From Luidia sarsii (lineage: Eukaryota; Echinodermata; Asteroidea; Paxillosida; Luidiidae), in assembly GCA_949987565.1 (NCBI GenBank), contig OX465112.1:11052536-11116535 (forward strand): a DNA stretch of 64,000 bases. Reading direction: 5' to 3'. The first letter of the stretch is position 1. Every line of letters begins with the position of its first letter. The position numbers and the translations under genes were made by a program. Of the stretch, positions 33,958 to 46,495 are shown in pieces. The notes under the pieces were generated by a model. It worked only from the letters and a program-made list of their open reading frames with translations. It searched no databases and had not been told where the DNA came from.

Positions 33958-34282
33958 TCAATAGGAATACTCCGATTTGCCAAATCGCCCCTCTCCTCCT
34001 CCTCCTCCTCCTCCTCCTCCTCCTCTTCTCAGGAGTTGTCTGTCTTCCTCGTCAGAGTCCTCGCTCTCCTCTCGCCTCCTCCCCATCTCCGCCGCCTCGT
34101 CGACGGGCGTGGCGGTCCGGCCCACGGGCTCCGGGCGGGCCATGCCGATCCTGGGCAGGGCCCCGCCCTGGAAGGACTGGGGGTGGGGCGGGGTGGGGTC
34201 CTCGGCGTGGTTGCCGGCGGCGACGGGGGGCAGCTTCTTCTTCTTGGGCTTCCTCAGTTTCTTCAGGAGCTTGTTGGGTCGC
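33958..34282 (-). CDS. EVC2: EVC2-like last exon: Lys-rich and poly-Gly tail
   Basis: It encodes 108 residues: a basic patch (LKKLRKPKKKKLPP), a Pro-rich stretch, an acidic SEDSDEED run, then ten Gly encoded by a pure GGA repeat, and ends GRFGKSEYSY. The basic patch sits where human limbin has a C-terminal PPRKKK motif. The GGA run is a microsatellite in coding sequence and may vary in length. The stop TGA is at 33960-33958. Confidence 0.75.
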
Positions 34283-37200
34283 CTGGTCAGGAAGGGAAGG
34301 GAACAAACCTCTCCTCCGTGAATCTTTTAAGGTAGTGTATGCAGTTTGCGGGGGGTCAAAGAATTCACTTCCATACTTTGCCAACCTCAACGTATACACA
34401 TAATGTAACACGGTTCAATCCGTCAACTATGTCACGAGAAAAACCGTGGAAACAAAATTAAATGCTAACTTTATTCAGACATAGAGGACGTTTTTTGTAA
34501 ATGGAACACTTCGTTCCACCGATCACTTTGAAATAGATTTCCTCTTTAAACAAACAAAGGAAAAACTGACCGGGCACTTTTGAACAAATTGAGACCACTG
34601 GATTAACGTACCAGTGCTTTTCCATCTGAGCCATCCAGCCCTTAGATGGTGGCCTTCCCTAATATTTAACTATAGTAACTTATGATCAATTGCAAGACGA
34701 TGAGCGATGCACAGAAACCATAGGGTGTATCACAACTTACAATGGGTATATCCATCGTAATTTGAGTTATGATACATCGTAAGGCTTTGTGAAACCCACC
34801 CCTGAATCATCCAAGTTTTATTGTCTTTTTTTTTTATTACATTCTCAACAGAAATCAATTTTGCATGAATTTCTGTTGCAATTGTTGTCACGTACTTTCT
34901 CTCGTTGCTGGGTGTTGACAACGCTGAGCTGGTGGCATTACCCAGAATGCTTTGCTTGATCTTCTCCTCCAGACTAATCCCTGGATTGGCCGCTCGATCT
35001 GGCTTAGCCAGCTTCAGAGAGGACCTGCGAAATGAAGGCATGGATAAAAGGTGAATAAAAACAGAGAAAAAGAGCAAGAAAGATACAAACGCAGCAGCAG
35101 AGGAACAGTTTGAGATGGAAAAAGAATAAGAAAGAAAAAATTAATGCTATCATCATATTAATGAGATAGTTTCCAGCTTTGTGCATGCTATTAAAAGTGC
35201 ATTTCTTTTTAAAGATGTAAGCAATTTCCTCTGCACACAAAAAAATTGAGGAAATTAGACAGGCCATCGGGCAAAGAACTGACCATACAGTGTTTAGTCA
35301 CACGTCGAGGAGAGCAAACCCTTTATGAAGTACATTCTCCTTGATGCAAATCATACTGTATCTATGAGAAAGGTCCTGCTAGGCTAAAAATATGTCAGGG
35401 CCAATTTCAATCGTGGACGGCCGGCAAGACAGACAGAAAACAGTATTACATTATATAGGCCTTGCGGCTCACCAAAAAACGACTCTTTCCAATTTCAATA
35501 CCCATGGATCGAGCCCGAGCACAAGTCTATAAGCCCAAGTCTGAGTCTCAGTCACCTGCAATCCAGTCAGAGCTTTGATTTTCAAGTCATAACAAGTCTG
35601 CAGAATGGCAATAGGGTCATTCCCACTGCGTAAATAATCGTGATTTGAATCGCAATTCAAAAACTGGGCCTTTTTGGTTCGTGGTCAGCACACAGGCCAA
35701 AAAATCGCGTCGCAAAAAAAACGCGAGCCGATTGCGGTTAGCAGTTGTGGTCAAATGATGGGTGTGTCCTTGAGGGTGGCCCATGCAGGGAGAAAAGACA
35801 AGCACGGCACTTGTCAATCAAGAGTGTAAGCGACGCATTGTGGGATATCTAAACAAAATGCGTGATTCAGTGGATCGTTCCCACACACACCGCGTCGCAA
35901 ATAAACCCGATTATTTGAAAAAGTCTCACTCTTAGTAGTGGAGTCCGAATCGCGATTCAAATCCAACTAATAATCGCAATTACTGTGTCCACAGAATTTG
36001 AATTGCGATTCAAATCTCGATCCAAATAATCGCGTTTATCTGGTGCAGTGCAAACGGCCCTAACTGTTTCCCGACCTCTTCGGGTTGCCGTTGGCGACCG
36101 AGAGCCCGTCATCGTCGCCCAGCTCCTCTCTCTCCTCCTTGTTGTACATGCGGCACAGGAGAGGCTCCAGCTCCTCCTTGGTCCTGCCGGGGAAGAGGAG
36201 GTAGAGGATGCTGCGTAGCTCCGACAGCGCAAACTTGCCGTGCTTGACCAGGCCCGAGATGAACTGAAGCTCCTGGAATCAGAAGAGACTCAGAGAGATG
36301 ATGATGCGATTCTCATCGGGCCATGTTGCTAACAATCAAACTGTTTTTAACATACAATCATTCTGGGGGTGTATTTGCAAATTTTAGGTTTTTATGCTAA
36401 TGAGAATTTCAATATTCATGAGCAAATTTGTGATGTCATTACAGGATCACGCAACAGGCACTCAATTGGTTGTGTACACAAGTTTCTGAAAATGGCTGTT
36501 TTTTCCTGCAGACCTATCCCTAAAGCTGTTGATCTACTACCAAAACGTATGCTTCATAATCATTTAGTGAAGGAGGAAAAAGGGAAACACCCAGGGCTCG
36601 TCGTTGCAAAAGTCACAACTATCGGATAGTTGTGACTTTTGCAACGACGAGAAAAGTCCTGTTCATGACAACTATTCATCTGGTAGCTTTGTGCTACGCT
36701 CCATACCTGTTCCTGAAGCTGTTTCAATCTATCACATTCAAACTTCCTGCGTAGGTCCTCCAAGGCTTGACTAATTTCTATCTCAAGGTTGTGCCTGTGG
36801 GAGAAAAAAAGAGTCATACTAGAGCTCAGTCTCACACGTCCAGTGTGAATAACCTCTGACATTCTCCTCTCTGGAACCATTACAGAGCCTGGCAGTCTGC
36901 GAGCAGCACTTGCTGGCTAGATTCTGTCCAGGAAAAATTCCCTGCTCACTGTCACTGACTCAAACAACCAACTTTGCCAATCGCAAATTCAATGAGGGTT
37001 TGCCCCATTCTTTTCAGAACCACACTCACTCACAAAAGAGAATTTACAGGGTGTCACCGCAAACCTATTTATCCTAATTAATAAACATTGAGTGCTCAGT
37101 GCTTTGCCTGATGCCTGATGAAAACATTCAAGGCAGCTCGGGTGGGATTCAAACCTGCGACTTCCGCTTTCTTAGTCCAAATGTCTTATAACCACTTGAC

Positions 37201-40200
37201 CACCAAGCTGGTCGTGTGGTGGATCTGAATATTGTATAGCGGCAGGTACCACTTTGCATCATAGATATATATATAACCTTGAGCAGGGCAAACCCTCATT
37301 GAATAACATTCTCCGTGATGCAAACATCATACATCAATCATATGTCATATATCAATCGCAAACTATTACAAAACTGCTCTGTTCAGAGTCACACACTCCT
37401 TCTCAGACGAGATGTGTTACATGGAGTCACCGCAAAACTTCCATGTGGTACTTCCACCGTGCATACCTTCAAGTCCTATCTGCAAATCTGGACAATTTCA
37501 AGGGCTTGAACTTTTTACCCTAACTCCTTTGAGAGAAGAGCATACAGGTTGGTATTCCTAGTACAGGGGTAGGGTCTCTGTAGGAAATATTCACATTAGC
37601 AACTGCCGGTACGGAAGCAGCGTGCTGCCCGTTGCTGTCGAGTAAAATGGACAATGGTACTGAAAGGGTTGAAGAGATACATGTAATGTGAGAGCAGCGC
37701 ACCTGAATTCCTCCATCTGCATGAGGTGCTTGTGTTTGAGTGCCACCCGCTTCAGTCTGGCCGAGGTCCTGCTCTTCTCGGTCTCCAGGAGTCTGTCCAG
37801 CTCCTCCTCCTGCTTGCTGACCAGCGTCTGCTCCCTCTCCGCCAGACGCTCGCGCAGACGCCGCTTGAACTCTTTCTCCTGTCGCTCCTTCTCCCCCTTC
37901 AGCTTGTTGTCCAGATTCTTGGCCTCCTGTCAAGTGGCCCCCCAAGAAAAATGCGACAAAAAGGGTTCTTATACATGGCAGGTCTGCAGTGGCACCATGT
38001 AATTAAGTCATTGATTTGGGAATGCTGCGATCTAAGGGCTGAATTGCTCAGATAGTGGTAAGAGCACAGGTACGCATCATGGGCTTAAAAAGACTGGTGC
38101 GATTTGATTTGTTTATTGTGTCCCCACACTGGTATGAATACACAGTTGACACTCAAGACGGATGAAGGGTCGTTGCCTTTCGGTGGAAAATCATCAAAAG
38201 AAATGTTCTCCAAACTCAGTAACTTTAACACTTGTCGTTAGAGGAACCCTAGGCCTCTTCCTAGGCTAAATTTGAACGTCGTCATCATCATATTTAATGG
38301 AATATTAATTTGCAAACCCTCTTTCTCGATTCAATTACTCTCTGCCGTCGACCATAAAAATAGGGGAGTTTGAATCGCGATTCAAACCGCGATCAGAATA
38401 ATAGCGTTTATTTGGTGTAGTGGGAACAGCCCTTCTATTTCACCTTATCAAGCAGGCAGGTTAGATAGAATGAGTACCAAAGCGTTTAGTATTTGTAGTA
38501 CTCCTACCTTTTGGTGGGTCTCGATGACTTTCTTGCAGTCAGCATTGCGAATGATACCAGTCTCTGTCATGCTATCTAACATGCTCATCTTGAGCTGCCA
38601 GAGAGCCTTCTGCTGTTCTTCTATTGTTGCAATCTGGAGAGAAGTAAATCAGAATAATCAGAGAGATCAGAGAGATCAGAGAGATCAGAGAGATCAGAGA
38701 GATCAGAGAGATCAGAGAGATCAGAGAGATCAGAGAGATCAGAGAGATCAGAGAGATCAGAGAGATCAGAGAGATCAGAGAGATCAGAGAGATCAGAGAG
38801 ATCAGAGAGATCAGAGAGATCAGAGAGATCAGAGAGATCAGAGAGATCAGAGAGATCAGAGAGATCAGAGAGATCAGAGAGATCAGAGAGATCAGAGAGA
38901 TCAGAGAGATCAGAGAGATCAGAGAGATCAGAGAGATCAGAGAGATCAGAGAGATCAGAGAGATCAGAGAGATCAGAGAGATCAGAGAGATCAGAGAGAT
39001 CAGAGAGATCAGAGAGATCAGAGAGATCAGAGAGATCAGAGAGATCAGAGAGATCAGAGAGATCAGAGAGATCAGAGAGATCAGAGAGATCAGAGAGATC
39101 AGAGAGATCAGAGAGATCAGAGAGATCAGAGAGATCAGAGAGATCAGAGAGATCAGAGAGATCAGAGAGATCAGAGAGATCAGAGAGATCAGAGAGATCA
39201 GAGAGATCAGAGAGATCAGAGAGATCAGAGAGATCAGAGAGATCAGAGAAATTAGAGAAATCACAAATAATACCATTCTTAGGGGCCACTCAAAATTTTC
39301 CATGTACTGTATTTAAATTTCGACTTTTTTTCCAAAATTTGTTTAACCCACACACCCCTAATTTCAATTAAAAAAAGTTTTTTATTTTTTTATCAAGCAA
39401 ATTGTACATACATTTGATGTTAATTCAAACACATGTACAAATCTATTAAAATGCAACACAGTATGACAAAATGATGGCTGATATTGAAGTATTGATTATG
39501 CATGGTGAAAGATACGTGTACGGCGTGATGACTGATGGTCTCCCTTTTGGGAAAGCTGGCGCAACCCGCACGATATGTTAAAAGGCAAGGCAGAATGATA
39601 ACTTGTGTCCGGATTTTAATATGAAAAGTGAATTTCGATTTTCAATTTATTTCCTTGACCCACCCATCAACATTATCGAAAAAAAAGTTGAAATTTAAAA
39701 ACATTGAAACATTTTGAGTGGGCCCTTAGATAGCAAAATATAGCTACATTTACACTGGACTTATTTTAAGTCCAATTAACTGAGTGGTCAATCATGGTAA
39801 CCTTAAAGAAGAATGAAACCCAGAGAAAATAGTTGGCTTATCTCTTTGGTTGATAAAACCAACCTACAATTACCCATGTGCAACTCACCCATGAGTTTCA
39901 TAAAGAGGGAAAAATCATGGAATTCGGTGGTCGAATTCGCGTTCCCTGTACCCGCCATGTTTTTGAAATTCCCGGCAGGTCACTGCGGGGGGTATGACAT
40001 AATGACGGGTAACCCCCGCATGGGCCCGGACGGACGTATCCCTACAGTACAAGTAACATGTGTGTACACAACACATGTATACTGCGTGCAGTTTATATAC
40101 ACTCGCGAGCATGAACGATGGTGTACTGCCAGGCTTTTGGTTGTAACAATGCCAGCGGAAAAAAAGCTAGGGAAATCTGTCCATGCAGTTCCTAACAAGG

Positions 40201-43200
40201 CCAAGAGACCTGAGTTGTTTGGGAAGTGGGCTGCGGCCATGAAAGTAGAAAAATTTCTCAATGTCGGCTACAAATATAGTCGAAATGACGTGATTTGTAG
40301 CGATCACTTCACGGAGGAGTTGGGATCGAGGTTGACTTGCGGGCCAAACTCACCGGCTCAAAGCCGAGAAATATACTGAAAGAACATGCCGTTCCTTCAG
40401 TATTTTCACATCGACCAGCAGTGGCATCACGTTCATCGACAGCTTCACGAATTGCCGCATTGGAATCCAGAAAGCTGAGTTAATTTTGATGTTTTTCCTG
40501 TATGATACGATCGACTTTTGATGTATGTTTTCGTTTCGGTCCTAGCGTGATTTTTCTCACATGCACGTTCTGTCTAGTCTTTCTCGCAGACCGCTTATAT
40601 GTAACTCATGGAGGGTAAACTCCATGGATATACATGTATTGTACCAATTACCATGGAGGAAGAAGGGGGATATACGTACTGTGCCGTATTTTTATTTGTG
40701 CTGCAACAAGAACATGGAGCTAGGCCTAATTTACACGTTATCGGAACGCGACTCCAGTCGCCCACACTGTTTATTCCCTGGTCGCTGACCGCAACTCCTG
40801 TCACCCAGCGCTATTGTGTGCATAGCATACGCTGGGAAGTGCATGACCCCTGACCCCCACTAAGCTCCACACAGCTTCGCTAACGTGTACAACTTAAATC
40901 TCTCCAAAACATCGACCATCTCTTGAATCATTTCTCGTATTTTCCTATTAAAATTACGCCAGCTGAAACAAAAGCCGGACACAGTGGGCTCCCAGTCATA
41001 GTTGTCGAACCTTTATTAAACTCAGCCCCTGGTGTATAAGTTATTTTAGGCCTACTTGTTTAGCTGTTATAACAGGGCGCCATTCGGAGAATCAAAATTG
41101 CGTAGCGTTTATTTTGTTACAGATACCAACGTAATGTACACGTGTACAGTCTAGTAGTACATTACAAGTAGGACACAACGTGTACATTGTACACGTGTAC
41201 AGTACAGTAGTAGTGTGTACATGTACTGTACATTACATGTAGTACACAACGTGTACGTTGTACGTGCACTGTACATGTACATGTACATGTACATGTACAG
41301 TACAGTCCGTGCAACGTATGCAATCAGGAAGCCGTGAAAGTGTTTGTAGATCAAGACTATACGCAATCCCCAAGAATAATTCAAATAATGACCAAAGCGA
41401 AAAACAATAAATCTGCAAAGGATTATTTTCTCACACATTGAGGTATAATTCTTTTTTAAATGTTGATTAATATTTGTAGTTTAAATTAAAATGATTGAAC
41501 AAGCCTAACTGACCAATCAGACAGGGTCGTCTCCGCCGTGATGTCATACCCCCGCAGTGACCTTCCGGGAATTTCGAAAGCATGGCGGGTTGAGGGAACG
41601 CGAATTCGACCACCGAATTCCATGATTTTTCCCTCTTTATGAAACTCGTAGATGAGTTGCACATGGGTAATTGTAGGTTGGTTTTATCAACCAAAGAGAT
41701 AAGCCAACTATTTTCTCTGGGTTTCATTCTTCTTTAAAGATACAGTGAAACGTCGCTATAACGAACGCCGATACATGTATACCAAACATTTGGCTATAAC
41801 AAACATGCTTTGGCTACCGATCTTTGTGTACAAGATACGTGGCCGCAACTGCTATAACGAACAACCGCTATACCGAACAACCGTTATACCGAACAATCTC
41901 ATAGATCCCGGGATGTTCATTATAGCGATGTTCCACTGTGCTAGACTTGTAGTATTCTCTAGCAGAGTATGTACAAAAGCCATTGGTTGAAAACAATTCT
42001 AGGTTTTTCTCTTCAAATCACATCCCCGATTGCATCTAGTATTGTGAGTATCAAGGACTATTACCTCTCTGGATCTCTCCAGTTGTAGCTTAGCAACCAG
42101 GGCTCCAAGACGTTCCTCCTGCTCCTTGAGTGCCCCGACTTTGGCCTGCATCATTTCAACTCTCACCTGGTTTGGTTTGGACGAAGGAAAGCAAATGACG
42201 AAATAACCAACAATCGACTGTGCAGATATACAGCACTTTGTGCTATAGTAGAAACCTCGCAGTGAAAAATTTCTGCCAAAAATGCTGCAATTTTAGAGAA
42301 AAGAGTTGAATAAATCGCTTTCAACTCACCGAGATCTAAACGTTTTTTGTTTTTTTAGGGGGGGGGGGGGACAATTTTGTTGAATGCTGCATTTTTGGGT
42401 AACAAATGAAGCGGTTTTCACGATTTTCTCGAGACTCGGTTGACGGATTGAGCTGAAATTTTCACAGGTGTGCTATTTCATGCATATGTTGGATCAGACA
42501 ACGTATTGATGCTCGACCAATGTTGTGTTTTAAACACAGCGGTGATGGTTTGCGGAGAACCCGAGAGCCAATTACCGTCTCCAGCTCATCCTCCATGTCC
42601 TCCGCGTTGCTGGCCGACAGCAGGGCTATCCTCTCCTCGGCCTGCTTCTTCATCAGGTCGTGCTGGGTCTCCTCCTCCGCCTCCTCATCCTCGCTCTCGG
42701 CCAGCTGTCTCTTCCGCGCATCTCGCTGTGGAGGCAAGCAAGGATCGCCGGCAGAGTTCATCAGTCTCAAGGCAACGGACAATCTAACTCGGGGGGGGGG
42801 GGGATTGTAAACTGGGGCTAACTCAGATAGAGTGCAATTACAGACCAGCAGCCTCGGGGTACATGGGTCGATGGAATGATTTTTTTTTAAACAGCTCACA
42901 GGGCTATTCTATTTGATATACTGTGCGAGTAGGCCTATTTCTAGTCATTCTGATTGTCATTGTGGTTGAATTGACTCTGACTGGTGCGCCCACTCCGGCA
43001 AAGACTAGTTGGGACTTGGGAGGCCACCATCTAAGGGCTGGATAGCTCAGATATACTAGTACGCAAAACCAGAGGTCTTGGGTTCAAGTCCTGGTCCAAT
43101 AAATGTTGACATTGTCACCTCATTTTCACAGTTTAGATGTTAAATAAGACTTAAGGCTTTGCATGGTGGGTGAAACAATATAGGAGGGTTTGCGGTAACA

Positions 43201-46200
43201 CCATGTATAAGGTCTCTCAAAGAAAAGGTGTGGTTCTGATGACGGCCAGAGCATACTCAGCTTCTTTTCAGAACACATCTCTTCTTTAAAGGTATACAGA
43301 AATCGAAATTAACTTGGGGTTAAATAAATCGGCATTGTTATAAAACCCAACGTGTCTATCCTTTTTGAGACCAAAAATGATTAATTTAGCACACAAAAAA
43401 CGCTATATTTTGGTCCGAAAATTGTGCGCCCCACTTTCGAAACAAATGTACTACGTCACATACAGAATGTGTGGTCAGCCTTGAGGTCGTGAACTTTGCA
43501 CCGGCACTGCATTGTCTCTATTGTCTATCAGCCGTAAACACCGCACTGTCACATGCACAGTAGTGCACTTTATCGTCTCAGCATTTTGATCGCCGCGCTC
43601 GACTGCTTTTAGTCTGTATGTGACGTCACATGCTCACAGGGAGACAGGGGCGTTTTGTTTTTTGTAAGTTTTTTTTTATAACTTTTTTCAATGTTTTGGG
43701 GCGAAATTAGGTGCTAACAAAATTTCTAAAACTCAATCCTGTATTGATTATATTGTGAACATTACCTAAGTAGAGTTTTTAGAGTTTTTTTTTTCAAATC
43801 CTATTTCTGTAGACCTTGTACATGGTTTCACCGTCCTCCTATATTGGTGTTCACAGTGTGATTTGGCCACGGGGCCATGCGGCGGTATAAGCACCTTTGT
43901 CTCCAAGCCTTGCTTCTTCTGCAGTCGCTCCATCTGGTGGGCCCGCCGCTTGGTCAGCCTCTCCTCCAGCAGCCGCCGCTGTCGCAGCTTGTTCAGCGCC
44001 AGGCTGCTCTGCAGCGCCACCTGCTGTTTCTCGTGCTCCTCCAAGATGCGACGGCGGTCCTCCTCCGAGATGGCCAGCTGGGAGGCCAGCACGTGCCTGA
44101 AAAAAACAACCCAACTAATGACGAAATCAGCGAGCAGAGGATCAGAGGACGGGGAATGGCAGGGCCCTGTTTCCCCAAAACCCAGCTTAGGCTCAGGCTC
44201 TGGCTTTGTCTGTCTTTCTTTGTCTTTCTTTCGGATATGGGAGGTGGTGGTGGTGGTAGCGGTGGTGGTGGTGATGGTGGTGGTGGTGTTGGTGGTGGTG
44301 GTAATGATGGTGGTGGTGGTGGTGGTGATGGTGGTGATGGTAGTGGGGGTGGTGGTAATGATGTTAATGATGATGGTGGTGGTAGTGGCGATAATGATGG
44401 TGATGGTGGTGATGGTGGAGGTGATGATGATGGTGATGATGATGGTAATGGTGATGGTAGTTGGGGTGGTGGTGATGATGGTAATGAGGATGGTGGTGGT
44501 AGTGGTGGTAATGATGGTGATGGTGAAATTGGGTCCAGAAGACTGAAGAGAAATGGCAGACGACAGACAGGAAGGGGACTTTTTCTTACCCGACTACTTT
44601 CTCCTCATGTTCTCTGATCATTTGTTGTTCCTGCTTCTCTTCGTTCTTCCTCTTGATCCATTCCTGCCGATGTTTGGCCAGACGTTTCTGCCGACGACAA
44701 AACAATTGTCACGTTGGCTTTCAAATGAACCAATCAAATACGCATACAGGAGGTTTGTGGTGACGCCATGTACATCATCTCTTAAGAGAAGGAGTGTGGC
44801 TCTGAAAAGAGCCGGTAACTCAATGTTGGAATATTTTTAGGGGTTTTGTCGGATTTCGCAGTTGCCATTGAAATTTAGGTCATCGAATTCAACAAACAAC
44901 TGTCGTTTTCCTCTGTTGTTGCAATATGCAAAATCTTTGTGCTGAAACTCAGCGCTAGCTCTTTAAGCACCAAATCCTTGCTTACACGATCCACGACATG
45001 AATTCTGCGCTCACAGCATCCCGTAAGTGTCCCAGAATCGTGTGTTTATAAGCAGAGCCATGAAATTGGGCCCTGGTGATCCAGTGGCTGCAGCCAGTGC
45101 CCATAGAGCCGTGTGCTCTGTCCATCTTTCCCAGTCCCGTGGACATGGCCTTGTACCTTGAGCTGCCTCTCCTGCTTGAGTTTCTGCTCCTCATGCTCCT
45201 CACTCAGGTGCTCCATGTCCCTCTGGTGCTGCTCAAGTATTTCATTCTTCATGCGTTCGGTCATGCCTGTGCAGTCGAGACAGTATTCATGCAAGTTCAA
45301 TCGCTCAGATTCTGGGGGTCCTTCCTGTATGTGATCATTGAGGATATCCCAATCTCACAAATGGCCTTTCTATGGTCTTCTAGTCGTATCACTATGACTA
45401 AATCTTGCGAACATAATGTGACATTGGATGAGGCCGGACAATGTGCTGTGACGTCACATGCCATGACATGTCAAAGAATGACATGGCATGAAAGGACTGA
45501 TACAACAACATGACAACATGATATCATGTTGTGAGATAACATGACACAAAAACTGTTTGAACAAAAAAAGACAGTACATGACATACTATGATACGACCTT
45601 ACTTTAGTATGATTTGAAATACCTATAGCATGACAAAAAAAGACATGACATGATATGATGCCTAAATAGATTAACATCGTATAAAAGGACAAATGACATA
45701 ACGAGAGATAAAACAACATGGCATGATATGACATGACATGGCTTAGCATGACAATTACTAATGACATGACAGAAAATGACATAGCATGACATTGTGCCAT
45801 CTTACACAAGACACTTCATGACAGGACATGGTAAAAATGACCAATGGCATGACATCAAATGACATGGCATGACACGGTGCCATCTTACACGAGACACTTC
45901 ATGGCAGGACATGATAAAATGGCATGACATCAAATGACATGGTGCCGTATTACACAAGACAATGGGACACTTCGTGACAGGACAGCACGTGACCTGAAGG
46001 GTGACACTCACCATGGCCCATCAGCTCCTTGAAGAAGCCTTCCTTGGACCTTGTGAGCTTGTCCTTCGTCCCGGTGGCCAGTTCCTTGTGCAGCTCCTCC
46101 AACTGCTTGGCAGCATCGTCATCCAAGGACAGTTCTAACTCATGCATCTCGCTCCGCTGTGAGGAGATGAGCGTCAGCTTGGCGTCCATGTACTGAGAAG

Positions 46201-46457
46201 GGTCTGTGAATGGCAAACAGTAATTAGCAAAGACTTTCTCACGCATGAAGTATAGGCCCTATATTGACTGCTAAACATATTGAAAAATTGGTAAAGAAAA
46301 CTGGATCGGGACTTGAACTCGAGACCTCTGGATTAACGTACCAGTGTTCTTACCATCTGAGCTACTGTATCCTGCCTTCACCAATAGTCAACTAGTCTTT
46401 GCCTGGGTGGGGGCACCAGTCAGAAACATTTGACCATTTCTATCTCCATGGATCACG

Positions 46458-46495
<38 letters not shown>

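Noticed and set aside
38470..39303. DQR, ISL and DLS repeat ORFs on both strands
   Set aside because: A 9-bp tandem unit leaves all frames open. The array is intronic in the EVC2-like gene.
43863..44617. Val/Met and Gly/Asp-rich 227-246 codon ORFs on the + strand
   Set aside because: They run antisense across EVC2 exon 17 and then through the GGT/GAT microsatellite.
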